64,000 nucleotides of DNA from contig CAUYUJ010003939.1 of the NCBI GenBank assembly GCA_963575745.1, positions 1-64,000 of the forward strand, read 5' to 3'. The notes below the pieces were generated by a model. It was not told the DNA's origin and did not search any database. It was given only the letters and a program-made list of their open reading frames with translations. The DNA comes from Prorocentrum cordatum. Taxonomy: Eukaryota; Sar; Dinophyceae; Prorocentrales; Prorocentraceae. Below are positions 32,901 through 43,094 of this stretch, one piece after another (the stretch's first letter is position 1; every line of letters begins with the position of its first letter). The translations under genes and the position numbers were made by a program.

Positions 32901-34582
32901 CTCTGGCCCACCCCAATCACCTACACCAGCACCACGAGGGTCTCGTGACGGCGCTTTTGGGTCATGCTCGGTTCCAGCCTTTGCCCCCTGCCCCCAAGCC
33001 TGAAGAGGAGAACAAGGGGGAACAGGACAGGGGAGTTACGGGGTGGGGGGAGAAGCAGTGGGAGGATCCGTCTCTGTCTCCGTCTCCGTCGCTGTCGCTG
33101 TCTCTATAACATGGTTCATTTCTAAGTTTTCGAAAGTTCTTTGATTTTTGGAGCCAAGATCCTTTCATTTCTAATTGTTATATCCTGGGCCTCGTTCTGG
33201 CCACTAGGGGGCCAGGAACAATTAGAAACGAGCACACTTAGTAATGAGCACGATTAAACATGAACGACGTGTATCTCTATGTCTCTGCCTCTTTATCTCT
33301 GTGTCTCTGTCTCTCTCTCTCTCTCTCGCTCTCTCTCCTCTCTCTCTCTCTCTCGCTCCCTCTCTCTCTCTCGCTCCCTCTCGCTCTTTCTCTCTCCCTT
33401 CCCCCCGCCACTCTCGGGGTCCACCGTGAAGTAATCACGACTCTGGAGGGGTGCCAATACGTTGTCCCGTGCAGTTCCACGGATTGCTTTCGATTTGAAT
33501 CCAAAGACAAGCCGAGAACACAAGACGTTACTTTGGCCGATTCTTTCTGCCAACTTTGAGTCCAGGAGCTTTGGTACCATCGGTTCCAGGAGGTTCATGA
33601 TTACCCCCTCTTCCTGTCCCCTCCCCTTTGTCTTCTTCTCAGGCGTTCTTCACTATCAGCCAACACCCCTTCTCCTTATTCTTCTCGAAGTTGATTGATC
33701 CGTTGGGTCAGCTCGGATCGATACTCAAGTTCGGATTCCGACCCTGTGATATTGAGCCGAGAAGTTTTCTTCCTCTGTGTATATTAGAGCTGTGGTCTAT
33801 CAGTTGTTCTTGTTCATTTGACAGTTTGACTTTGCAACTTCTTGTTTTGGCCCAGTGAGACTGGTTTTCCCAAGGGCGTTCTATAACCGCCATCACGCCA
33901 AATCTGATCACCATAGTTGTCATCATCATTATCTTCAATAGGTTCATCTTCGTTCCTGTTCATCACCGCTATCGAATCATATGTATGACATGCTGTCCAT
34001 GTGCTGTCGGGTTGCGCGATTGGCTGGCTGTGATCACCAGCGAATTCGGCCGGGGCTGAGGTCTATGTCCACTGGACAGCCGTGAAAGCGGTTGGATGGT
34101 GGCCTTACGTGTCTTACACGATGTGCTCCTATTCTTTACTTAGCGTTCGCTTCATACTGGTGGCTCTCGGAGGGGGCGCAGTGGCTGAATTCATCCGTTT
34201 TCCAACGCTGGCGATGAACTCGACCACGACTGTGGTGTGGTGGGCGCTGATAGCGCCTGCGATGATGCTTTTCATGCCCCAGGGGAATGCGAGGCGGAAG
34301 TTCTTAGAGTGGAATTTCTCGTTCTTTTTGGTTAACGTCCACCTGCTCAACTTACCCCTGGCGCTGATCGACCATCACCTCACCTGGAGGCCGCTGGGCC
34401 TGTGGGACATCTGGGCGGGTATCATCACCGCCATGATGTACTTGGTGTTCTATCTGAACGTCCTCGACAAGCGTGGCATGCACTTCTACATAATCCTCAG
34501 TCCCCGGCGCGCCTGGTGCTGCGTCCCTGGCTACACGGCGGTACTGCTGGTCTATTTCCTGAACTACTGGCTGCTGGGCTGA
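29916..34582 (+). CDS. Multi-pass membrane protein gene, at least two exons (FAR-17a/AIG1-like?)
   Basis: The 3' exon is well supported: from an acceptor-like ACCAG at about 34040 the frame is open to TGA 34580-34582, about 180 codons. It encodes at least five hydrophobic helices (SLLSVRFILVALGGGAVAEF, VVWWALIAPAMMLFM, FLVNVHLLNLPLALIDHH, WAGIITAMMYLVFYLNVL, GYTAVLLVYFLNYWLL). Polar landmarks are NVHLLNLP, LIDHH and GMHFYIILSPR. The upstream exon from about 29916 (ACAG|G acceptor context) has a charged cytosolic-type head (RRRKEQKQEQSDEREEKE, KTKKRAPLKRSSS) and one helix (PVAYVYLACIFAWLLW), fading out near 30340. A Thr in the second helix region and the His in NVH resemble the catalytic Thr/His layout of the FAR-17a/AIG1 fatty-ester hydrolases, but similarity is loose and this is a guess. 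The exon pairing, the intron of about 3.7 kb and the 5' end are inferred. Confidence 0.55.
30345..31065. other. Intron candidate, first part
   Basis: Low-feature sequence between the two membrane-protein exons. No family is recognised, and residual open frames lose hydrophobic character after about 30340. Confidence 0.35.
31070..31330. repeat. GAATTCAAANACTNGTT tandem repeat
   Basis: About ten degenerate 22-30 bp units (GGATTCAAAGAACTTGTTA, GAATTCAAAGACAAGTTT, GAATTCAGAGACCAGTC, CATTCAGAAACTGGCTC) drift along the array. Confidence 0.7.
31380..31600. repeat. GTGGGCGCCTC minisatellite
   Basis: About 14 copies of an 11-12 bp unit (CGTGGGCGCCTC / CCGTGGGCGCCC), with CGCCCGATGGCCGCCC spacers. 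Confidence 0.85.
31610..31825. repeat. (TCC)n polypyrimidine array
   Basis: About 210 bp of TCC with CTCCCC interruptions, ending CTCACTCACTCATTC. Confidence 0.9.
32140..32365. repeat. TGCACCACATAGCT repeat, locus 1
   Basis: About 14 degenerate 15-18 bp units (GCTTGCACCTCATAGCCC, GTCTGCACCACATA, GCTTGCACCACACAGC). The same family recurs at 63150-63530. Confidence 0.75.
33060..33110. repeat. (TCTCCG)n hexanucleotide patch
   Basis: GTCTCTGTCTCCGTCTCCG and similar. It follows a feature-poor stretch (32366-33059). Confidence 0.7.
33168..33228. repeat. Perfect 12-bp hairpin TTTCTAATTGTT / AACAATTAGAAA
   Basis: The arms at 33168-33179 and 33217-33228 are exact inverted complements. Inside them TATCCTGGGCC pairs with GGCCAGG, extending the stem. 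It may be a tiny foldback element within the candidate intron. Confidence 0.7.
33278..33405. repeat. (CT)n / CTCTCTCGCTCC microsatellite
   Basis: CT dinucleotide tract with CG and CCC interruptions. Sequence from here to about 34035 is otherwise unique intron-like DNA. Confidence 0.85.
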
Positions 34583-34645
34583 TCGCCATGGAGGGGAAGG
34601 GTCCTGAGGGAAGACGGGTCCTAGACCCCGAGTTCTCTCCATAAC

Positions 34646-34840
34646 TCGGGCCAGGCGATAGGGGGGGATTGGGAAAGGGGGGATTGCGAAATTTGCTGCA
34701 TGCAGCTGGTTTCGGCCTCACCGAGGGGCCCATTCCTCGATACATGGCCGCCTCCGGCGCCGGGAGGCGCCGGGAAAATCAGCTACGTGAGCTGATTCTC
34801 AACCCCCCCCTTTGCTATCCCCCCCTTTCGCCCGACCCGA
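34646..34840. mobile_element. MITE-C with 5-bp target-site duplication
   Basis: A 195-bp element. The left end TCGGGCCAGGCGATAGGGGG and the reverse complement of the right end, TCGGGTCGGGCGAAAGGGGG, align over about 40 bp with few mismatches. ATAAC lies directly outside both ends (34641-34645 and 34841-34845). It is inserted 60 bp downstream of the membrane-protein stop codon, probably in its 3' UTR or just beyond. No coding capacity. Confidence 0.8.
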
Positions 34841-34964
34841 ATAACGAGCTCCTCCTTTTCGGTCGGGCTTTGGCAGTCCCGGTGCCCGTGGAGTGCCCGG
34901 GGGTTCAGGGACACTTCGAGCGCGGGGCTTGCCCGCGGTCCTTTGCAAGGGAAGAGGAAGGATG

Positions 34965-35092
34965 AGGAGGGAGGAGGAGGGAGGAGGAGGGAGGAGGAGG
35001 GAGGTGGAGGGAGGAGGAGGGAGGAGGAGGAGGGAGGAGGAGGGAGGAGGAAGGAGGGAGGAGGGAGGAGGGAGGAGGGAGGAGGGAGCCTG
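34965..35092. repeat. GGAGGAGGGA polypurine array
   Basis: Alternating GGAGG and AGGGAGG units, about 125 bp. Confidence 0.85.
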
Positions 35093-35199
35093 CGGACTTG
35101 TCCTCGGAGCCTTGGGACATCCTCCCCCCCCCCCCCCGGCATGTTCCAGGGAGGGGCCGAGAGGAGCGCCAGGAGGTAAGTCTCGCAGGCCTAGAGGTT

Positions 35200-35369
35200 G
35201 ACACCAACACCAAGATCGGCGGCGTTCCTCCACCGAGGGAAGACAATCCCGATCTCGGTGATGGTGGTAATATTCTGGCTTCCAAGGTGACCGAAATATT
35301 ACCACCAACACCGAATTCTAGGATCGTCTCCACCCTGTGGAGGCAGCCCCGTGTCTTGGTGTTGGTGCC
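35200..35369. repeat. Long foldback: two arms of about 75 bp
   Basis: The left arm (35200-35275) begins GACACCAACACCAAG and ends GGTGATGGTGGTAATATT. The right arm (35294-35369) begins AATATTACCACCAACACCG and ends CTTGGTGTTGGTGCC. The arms are inverted complements along almost their full length, leaving a loop of 18 nt. It could be a foldback transposon or a hairpin RNA precursor. No flanking duplication seen. Confidence 0.8.
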
Positions 35370-35649
35370 CATTTCCGGGCCTCCAAAAGTCTGGAGGAGC
35401 GGGGGGATGGGGGCAACGTGTCGAGAGTCGGGGGCGGCGAGCAGGGGGGCGAGGACCAGGGGGGTGCGGCTGTACTGGTCGGGGCCATGACCTCTCTCAG
35501 GCTTCGCGGCCCCCTTTGCCCCTCTCACTCCGCTGGCCCCGCCCCCCCGCTTCTCCTGGCCCCCGAGAGGGGCTCGCCCTTGGAGGGTCTGGTGTGGCAC
35601 CTTCCAAGAGAAGGCCTCGCCCTCGAGGGGCCGACAGGCTGCCCTCCTC

Positions 35650-35771
35650 TGGAGGGTTTCTCCGAAGGGCTTTGGTGACCCGTCCTCTCTCCTCCTCCTG
35701 CTCCTCCTCCTCCTCCTTCTCCTCCTCCTCCGCCTCTTCGGGTCGCCTACGGCCCCGGGGGAAACCGTCTA
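35650..35771. mobile_element. TCC-core inverted-repeat element, copy 1
   Basis: The left arm TGGAGGGTTTCTCCGAAGGG runs on to GGTGACCCG. A TCC/CTCCTG core follows, then the right arm CGGGTCGCCTACGGCCCCGG continues with GGGAAACCGTCTA. The arms are inverted complements at about 70 percent, best at the inner edge. CCCTCCTC flanks both ends (35642-35649, 35772-35779) as an 8-bp target-site duplication, although that string is itself TCC-like. The same arms occur at 45606-45890. Confidence 0.7.
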
Positions 35772-36362
35772 CCCTCCTCCTCGCCAGCGGAGGGCGGAGG
35801 CAGGAAAACGAGGGCCGCGCCGCCAGCGGAGGCCTGGCGAAAGGCTGGCGGAAGCCGGCGGAGGCAAGCATTGAAGCTGTGAGAGCCGGGGGTCAGCCAG
35901 AGCGCCAGCTCTTCCGTAGACGCGCTAACGGTGTGTTAGCTAACGGCGACGTAGGAAACCCTGTTGTCGGAAGGCATGGTTCGTGGCCAATCCAAGTGTA
36001 GGAACGCGTGGTTCGTGTTTTCCTACGACTCGCTGTGTCGTTTTCGTTCGATGCATTCGCAAATCTGAAAGGTAGGAAACGGTGTTCTGTGATTTCCTGC
36101 TTGCCTACTTTTTGTTTCGCGCGAGCTCGGTGTCACAAGGACAATCTTCCCAACCGCACTGGCAACCAAGCGCGCCGTCAGCGCGGCCTTGGAGGACCCG
36201 GCAGAGCCAGGGCTGCACTTGCCAGGGCCAGCGCGCAGGAGCCGGTAGGATCCACTGGATGGTATCTTGCGGGATCCTGCAAAGCCCGACTGGCCCAGGT
36301 GTTTGCATTGACCCGGGTCACTGGCCCGGGTTTGCTTTGCCCAGGTCAGTAGAATTGGGGAC

Positions 36363-36560
36363 CCCAAAGCCGTGTGGTGACAGTCCGGGCGGTGACCTCG
36401 GTACCCCAAGAGACCTCACCGCACGGTCCGTCACCGCACGGTCTTGGGACCCTGGAGGCCCCTGTCGCCCGAGACATCCTCGGAGAGGGACTCGAGTCTC
36501 AAAACCGTGCGGTGACCCCGAATCCCCACCGACTCACCACACGGTGTGGTCACCACCTCA
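36363..36560. repeat. CACCGCACGGT motifs in both orientations
   Basis: CTCACCGCACGGTC, GTCACCGCACGGTC and the inverse ACCGTGCGGTGAC recur in 200 bp of otherwise unassigned DNA (36000-36780). Confidence 0.55.
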
Positions 36561-36779
36561 TTTGGGGGCCCCCGATAGAAGCCCTGTAAACATTCTCTCA
36601 GAGGCTCGGGGGCGCGCAAACATGGATTAGCGATCCATATATTTGGCGCGCGGTCACCAATTCCATGGATCGGGGGAGGTGCCCTCCCCAAAATGCGGCC
36701 GCGGCCGCCTCGTTCGGCGGCGGAAGTCCACGATTTCCCATTGAAACGGACCAGTCGCTTATCCACGCTCCCTTCATCC

Positions 36780-36911
36780 TACTCCTACTCCTTTTCCCTC
36801 CTGCTCCTCCTCCTCCTCCTCCTCCTCCTCCTCCTTCTCCCTCCCTCCCTCCCTCCTCCCTCCCTCCCTCCTCCTTCTCCTCGGGTCGCCTACGGCCCTG
36901 GGGGAAACCGT
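36780..36911. mobile_element. TCC-core element, partial (right arm only)
   Basis: A TCC/CCCT array is followed by TCGGGTCGCCTACGGCCC and GGGGGAAACCGTGCA (36881-36915), the right arm of the family seen at 35650 and 45606. No left arm could be found. Confidence 0.6.
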
Positions 36912-37051
36912 GCAGGTGCGCGGGGGCAGGATGTCAGGCTTCTCTTCCGGCATGCCATGAAGCAAGCTGTCGTCCGCCTCGTGCGTGCTCGTGGGTTCTC
37001 GCATCGGCTGCAGCTACGATGGTGTCGCGATTGCGACTGGCTTTTCGCTTG

Positions 37052-37188
37052 AAGTCGGGCCTGTCCCTCCACAGGAGGAGTATTCACAAATAGTCAAAAC
37101 ATGCCCAGGGCACGATTCTTTGGGGGTACTTTTTGACTACTTTTCATTTTTCGCCCAAGATCCGCCTGTAGGAGGACATGCCCGACTT
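37052..37188. mobile_element. MITE-A, copy 2
   Basis: A 137-bp copy of the element at 20251-20398 in the same orientation. It starts AAGTCGGGCCTGTCCCTCCA and ends GTAGGAGGACATGCCCGACTT. Terminal inverted repeats of about 28 bp are better preserved than in copy 1. Confidence 0.78.
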
Positions 37189-37839
37189 ATTTCTAGATAG
37201 CCCTTCACGAAACCTCCCGATCCTGACGCAGCAGGAGGCAGTGCGACCAAAAGGAGGGAACACACGGGCCTCGAAAAGAGGTGCAAACTCTTCGTCGGGT
37301 TCAGAGCTTCTGGAACGGGCCGACTGGGCGTTGGCCGAACTTTCGGCCGAATCCCATCATCTTTGTGGTGCTGGGGTCGCCATGATTGAAGAGAGAGCAC
37401 CGATCCGGCCAGATCCTGGGCTCAGAGAGGGCCCCCTAAACTTTGCTGTTCCATGTGTTCGCCGCTCCGAGCGCTTGTATATTTCGTGGCGCCGGGCCCC
37501 TAACAGCCAAAAAGTCGGTGACCGATGCAACAAGTCGGTGACCGAAACCGTACCGACATATCGTTTTCGTTTTGATCCGAAGGTGTCGGTCACACGCAGG
37601 CGCGTTCGGAAAACATCGGGCACCGGTTTCGGTCACGCTCGGGCATATTTTCGGGCACAGCTTCGTTCACTGCACTCCCTGATAGAGACGAGACTACGTG
37701 ATCTATTCCCGCGCGCATGCGGGGTAAGGAACTCGCATCACACAGCTCATTGGCATTCCAACACGTCCCAGCGTGACGAGGGCACGGTGGCTGGCCCGTA
37801 AGCTGGCGTCACAGCACATTATGATCGATTGGTCTATTG

Positions 37840-37851
37840 GCCGTGCATGTG

Positions 37852-37883
<32 letters not shown>

Positions 37884-37930
37884 TGCGTGCGGCGTGCGTG
37901 CGTGTGTGTGTGTGTGAGAGAGAGAGAGTT
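37840..37930. repeat. (GT)n / (GTGC)n / (GA)n microsatellite
   Basis: GTGTGT, GCGTGCGTGC and GAGAGA runs. The preceding 37190-37839 is unassigned; a 207-codon frame there has no motif. Confidence 0.85.
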
Positions 37931-38174
37931 GTCCTTTGGGTGTCCGTGAGGGTCCGCACATCTCCCCCCGGAGGGCCCCCGTGAGGGCCCCGGAGCACCG
38001 CCAGCGGAGCCGACGTGGCCGGAGATGCAAGGCGGGAGCCTGCGGAGCGGGAGCCCAGCCCGACTTCGGACAGGAGCGGCTCGAGACGAGGGTGGAGGTC
38101 CCCCAAGGCTGTTTCCAGCACGTGCTTGTCTCGAGCAGTGTGTTCTCGTGTCTCCCCCTGGCGCATTGATCCGA

Positions 38175-38345
38175 GGCGGGAATTTATCCATAACCACCGC
38201 CTTTGGGATCGATCTTCGCGGACCTCCACAGGCGGTGGATCTGGATATATTCGGGCCCCCGGGGGCCAACATGTATCCATATCCACCGCCCGCCGGGGCA
38301 CCAGGACGTCGGCTCCCAGGCGGTGGATATGGATAAATCCCCGCC
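38175..38345. mobile_element. Foldback element with nested GGCGGTGGAT arms
   Basis: The outer arms GGCGGGAATTTATCCATAAC... (38175-38201) and ...GGATAAATCCCCGCC (38319-38345) are inverted complements over 27 bp with two mismatches. A second inverted pair inside (GGCGGTGGATCTGGATAT and ATATCCACCGCC) gives a four-arm palindromic structure about 171 bp long. No clear target-site duplication. Confidence 0.72.
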
Positions 38346-39940
38346 TTGTAATTTTGATGTGTGGAGGCCAGACTCAGAAGTCGACAGCCTGTTTCTCTGA
38401 GGCAGATGCCCAGTTGCACCGATTTTCCCACAATGCGTCTCACAAGGCTTCCAATTCTGACCGCTGCGGTTCCGGTCTGAACTGCGTGAGCTCTAAAGTT
38501 TCCCGCAAGAGGCGTCCAAAGTTGACCTTGGGTGTGCCGACACCTTGTGCGATACCTGTGTCAGCCGACATCGGCATGATTGCCACTTACGTCCAGCGCA
38601 GCGTGTTACAGTAGAACGGGGCTATCAGAGTAGCAGCCCGCATGATGTCGCGCGCTGGGAAAGTATCCTTCAGCGCTTTGCTTTCCCCTCCCCCTTTCCT
38701 CGTCATCCTCCTTTTCCCTCCTTCGTCCCCCCTCTCCTCTGATTTTGAGCACCCTGACGTAATCCCGGCATTTTCCTTCACCGCGTTTGTCACAGCTGTC
38801 CGAATTCAGAGCCCTACGATGGTCGACCATGAATACAGCACGTACAACGACGCCAATGTTGTCGCCTACGCCCTGAGTTACACGTTCACCTACGCATACT
38901 ATGTCTGTAATTCCCGCTTCTTCTGTACCCCGCAGTGTCTTTTTAGTTTGTGTTAGCCAATGCAGACAAGGTAGTACACCACAGTATCCATACAGCTCCG
39001 ACAGATCATAGGCACATAGTTTATCTGTAGTGCTGCATTTCTTGCGTTGGTATCACACTTGGCCGCACCCACCGACCGCGGAGAGGAGACACAGTCCTCA
39101 CACAATTTTGATGCACCACGCGCAGGAATTCGATCATGCGATCACCATGCCAAACAATTCAACGCTCCATCTGTCTAAAGTGTCTTTTGATCACGAGCAG
39201 CATTCTATTATCCGATCGTCTACGATTTCGCCTTCGCTTTCATCAGCATTTCCGTTTTCAGCGCCGTTGCCTGTGTCCGCTCCCATGTCCCAGCGGGCCG
39301 CAGCGTTGGATCCTGAATGTTTGCGAAGCTCAGCGCCGTAGGACACGGCTACACTAGGAAGACGGACACACATGACGCGGCCGACCTGGGCGAGATTCGG
39401 ATACACATGTGGCTCGATGTCTTTCCAGTGCTCGGCCCTTCTATGGCCGTGTAGGCAGGACTTCCGCAAGCATGTTTATCCAGCGGGTGGCCCCCACATT
39501 CGACGTGAATCCGGCCGTGTGTGTTTCCAGCTTTCCGGCAGGTTCCGAATCTCTTCGGTGCAATGCTCTCTGGGGCACTTCGACGCGTTCACCTGCAGCG
39601 CCGCCGCCTACGCCACATTCTCGGGCCCAGATGTTGCTCTGGCTTCGGCATCCCGGGGCCCGCTTCCGGCCCCAGGGCCGTCAGAAATCGATATGGGATG
39701 ACAAGCTAGTCAGAATGGATCCTGGGATGGGGTACGGGAATTGAGTTTGAGCGCACCATGGTCGCTGGAAGAAGCGCGAGGGAGAGGAGGAGAGGCTCGA
39801 GGATTTTTGTTTTTGGGTGAACTCCGATTTCTCCTTGGCCTTCAGAGGCTTCTGGGGACCTAGGAACTCCGAGGGCCTCAGGGGGAGATGGCGACTCTAA
39901 TATCCATCGACCGCGCGGAAGCGCGGGCATGCCAGGCGAC
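38346..39940. other. Unassigned 1.6-kb stretch
   Basis: Mostly unique sequence with balanced composition. Frames of up to 111 codons lack recognisable domains. There is a CCTCCTTTTCCC patch near 38690. An unrecognised exon could hide here. Confidence 0.35.
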
Positions 39941-39949
39941 AGGGGAGGA

Positions 39950-40130
39950 GCAGGAGGAGGAGGAGGAGGAGGAGGAGGAACGTGATATGGAGGAGGAGGG
40001 GAGGAGACGAGCACGAGATGGAGGAGGAAGAGGGGTACGAGATGGAGGAGCAGGAGATTTAGCACGAGATGGAGGAGAAGGAGGAGGAGCACGATATGGA
40101 GGAGAAAGAGGAAAGTGAGATGGAGGAGGA
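39950..40130. repeat. GGA run and ACGAGATGGAGGAG minisatellite
   Basis: A short GGA run is followed by about eight 20-30 bp units beginning with (A/C)ACGAGATGGAGGAG or ACGATATGGAGGAG. Confidence 0.8.
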
Positions 40131-40464
40131 GGAGAGACATGCGCAATAACGGCAAGCGACAGCGCAACTAGTTGCGTCCGTGGCACGGAACTGAATCAGT
40201 GCAGCGGGCATTTTGCAATCCGACTATATTGCTTCGGCTCCTCCCGCTCCTCCTTCTCCTCATCTTCCTCTTCCTTTTCCTCCTGCGGAGTGCAGGCACT
40301 CCTTATCCTACTTTCTGCTCCTGTCCCCCTCACTGCTCCTCGCAGTGTTAAAGGGGGCCGATGACTCGCAAGTGCGATCCTGCTTTGACCGAAGCTCGCA
40401 ACTGTGTGTCGTTGCCGCCACGGCTCGTCCCTGGGACGAGGAGGGCGGACGAGGTTGGTGGTGG

Positions 40465-41654
40465 TGCTGACGATGATGATGATGATGCTGCTGCTGCTGC
40501 TGATGATGATGATAATGATGATAATGATGATGATAAAAATAAAGACAGTGGTGACGATGACGATGAGGATGATGATGATGCTGATGATGATGCTGCTTCT
40601 GATGATGCTGATGATCACGACGACGGTGGTGATGATGATGATGATGCTGATCATGAGGATGATGATGATGATACTGATGGTGACAGTGATAGAGATGATG
40701 CTCACCCTGCTGCTGCTGATGACGATGAGTCTGATGATGGCGATGGTGGTTCTGATGATGTGGATGACGATGCTGATGATGATGATGATGATGATGATGA
40801 TGACGATGATGATGAGGATGCTGCTGATGATGATCATGATGATTCTGAGGAGCGTGAATCTGATGATTATCATGATGAGTCTGATTATGATGATGAGTAC
40901 GATGATGATTATGATGATGATGGTGATGATGCTGCTGCTGATGATGCTGATGATGCTGCTGATGATGATGACGAGAATGACGATGATGATGCAGATGCTG
41001 ATGATGATGCTTATTCTTCTTCTCCTTCTTATCGTGACTCTGCTGACGATGCTGCTTCTGCTGCTGATGTCGATGCTGATAATCGTTATGGTGATGCTGA
41101 TTTTGGTGATGATTAGGATGACGGTGAGGATAACGATGGTGGTGAGGATGATGGCGAAGATGATGATAATGCTGGTGATTAATGAGGATGCCGACGATGA
41201 TGCTGATGATGGTGGTGGTGAAATTGATGATGTGGATGGCAATGCTACTGCTTTTGACTATGATGATGATTGTGATGCTGACGGTGATGATGCTGCTGAT
41301 GCTGATGATGATAATGATGATGATGCTGATGAACATGATGATGGTGATGATGATAACAATGATATGATGATGATGATGGTTGTGGTGATGGTGGTGATGG
41401 TGATCATGATGGTGATGAGGTCGAGGATGATTATGATGGTGGTGATGCTGGTGATGATGATGGTAATGATGATGAAGATGAGGATGAGGATGACAATGAT
41501 ACTGATTTTGATTATGATGGTGATTGTGATCACGGTGATGATGATGGTGATGATGATGACGATAATGAAGATGACCATGATCGTATTCATCAATGTGGTG
41601 ATGCTGATGATTATTATGATGATGCTGATGATGATGATGCTGATGATGATGATT

Positions 41655-41695
<41 letters not shown>

Positions 41696-41705
41696 GATGA
41701 TGATA
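40465..41705. repeat. (GAT)n / GATGATGCT array, about 1.2 kb
   Basis: GATGATGAT with GCT, GGT, GAC and GAG variants. The plus strand reads Asp-rich or Met-rich and the minus strand His-rich or Ile-rich for hundreds of codons. None is taken as a gene. Confidence 0.92.
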
Positions 41706-41739
41706 CTCGTTAATGATTTGGGTTGTGGTGGAGATAAGG

Positions 41740-41855
41740 ATAACGAGGAGGAGGAGGAGGAGTATGATGAGGAGGAGGAGGAGGAGGAGTAGAATGAGGA
41801 GGAGGAGGACGAGGAGGAGGAGGAGGAGCAGGAGGGGGAGGATGAGGAACGGCGC
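41740..41855. repeat. (GGA)n array
   Basis: GGA repeats directly follow the GAT array, as at 16440-16541. Confidence 0.85.
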
Positions 41856-42094
41856 TGCTTTTGAATGCCTCTGCAGCCTTCCAGGGGACCTCCACAGACC
41901 TTCGGGGGCGGGGTTCTGGCGCTCTCGGGGCAACGCCTTCCAGGACGACGTGGTCGAGGCGTTCTTCCGCGAGAACCCGGGCGCCGAGCGCTAGCGGGGC
42001 CTCGGCCGAGAGTGTCATTCGTGCCCGAACGGGCCGTCAGAGAGCAGCGCGCGCAGTCCGCGACAGGTGAGGTTTCCGGCTCGCGCCATCGGCC

Positions 42095-42205
42095 CCGTTT
42101 TTTTTCGGCACGGGGCGCCCAGGAAGTCCCGACCTTGTCCACGGGACCTGCTTTTCATCCTCGGTTGTCTTGTTAGTGGCCCTGGGGCCCAGCGGGGGCG
42201 AGGTC
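42095..42205 (+). repeat. Dispersed repeat GGAAGTCCCGACC, copy 2
   Basis: GGAAGTCCCGACC, ACGGGACCTGCTTTTCATCC and GGCCCTGGGGCCC match the minus strand of 18175-18310. The rest of 41856-43090 is unassigned. Confidence 0.6.
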
Positions 42206-43094
42206 CGTTCATATTTTTCACGACATCTAATTTCTGTGGCGGGTGGCAGCCAGTGCAGTCTGGCAGTGGCGGGAAACTCTCGGCCCCAGTATGTCTGGAA
42301 GAGAGAGCACGGCCCTGGCCAGATGATGAGACAGCGCCAGCGTCGTGATGACGCGGGCGTTTGTCCCTGGAGCCGCGTGCTTCGTTCAACCTTGGACGAT
42401 TGCAGCTTTCCGATAGCGCTGATCGTTTGACGTCGGCCGGTTCTTGGCCACCAGCGGCGTTTTAGCGTGGAATGCCTGAGCTGGGGTCGTCGCCGCGTCC
42501 ACTCGGCGCGAACCTGCCGATCTCGGTCCCCCGCAACAGCGGACAGGAACGGGTTGAACGAGGGGGCGCCCTCGAGTGAGCTTCCGTGTGTGTTTTTCGC
42601 CCCGGCGACGATGGACGGCGATCGATGATGTGGAATAGCCGTGGTCTGCCGGACAGTCGAGTTCGGTTGATGGGTCGACCCTGCAAACTGAAGGGCACCA
42701 TTGTGTCGCGTACATCGCGTCTCGTGTCCTTTGCACTCGTGGGGCCAGGGTATTCTTGTGTACTCTGGCTGCTTAGGGCCGTTTTGCCCTCGGAAGAGTG
42801 TAGTGCGTGTTCTGCGCGTCGGATGCAGTCGTGGCAAGAAGAAGCCTCGAGGAGGCCCTCAAATGACGAAACATGCCAGGAAGGGTCGCCGTTGTCTCTG
42901 CTGGCCCTCCTCCGACTCTCGTGTGTCCTCTCCAGGCCTGCTCGTTCGCAGGCAGCCTGGCGAAGAGGTTGCGCCAAGACAGCCGAGGCATCGACTCCAA
43001 CGCCGCCGACGCGCTGCGGAGGTGCGGGCGGCGGCCGGCGACGCCTGCCGCGGGGCCGGGGGAATCCGTGGCGGCCAAGGGCCCCCCAGTCTTC

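Noticed and set aside
37178-37801. 207-codon frame beginning at the edge of a MITE
   Set aside because: No domain, membrane or repeat pattern, and its start overlaps the MITE end.
40308-41933. 541-codon His-rich open frame on the minus strand
   Set aside because: Antisense reading of the GAT array.
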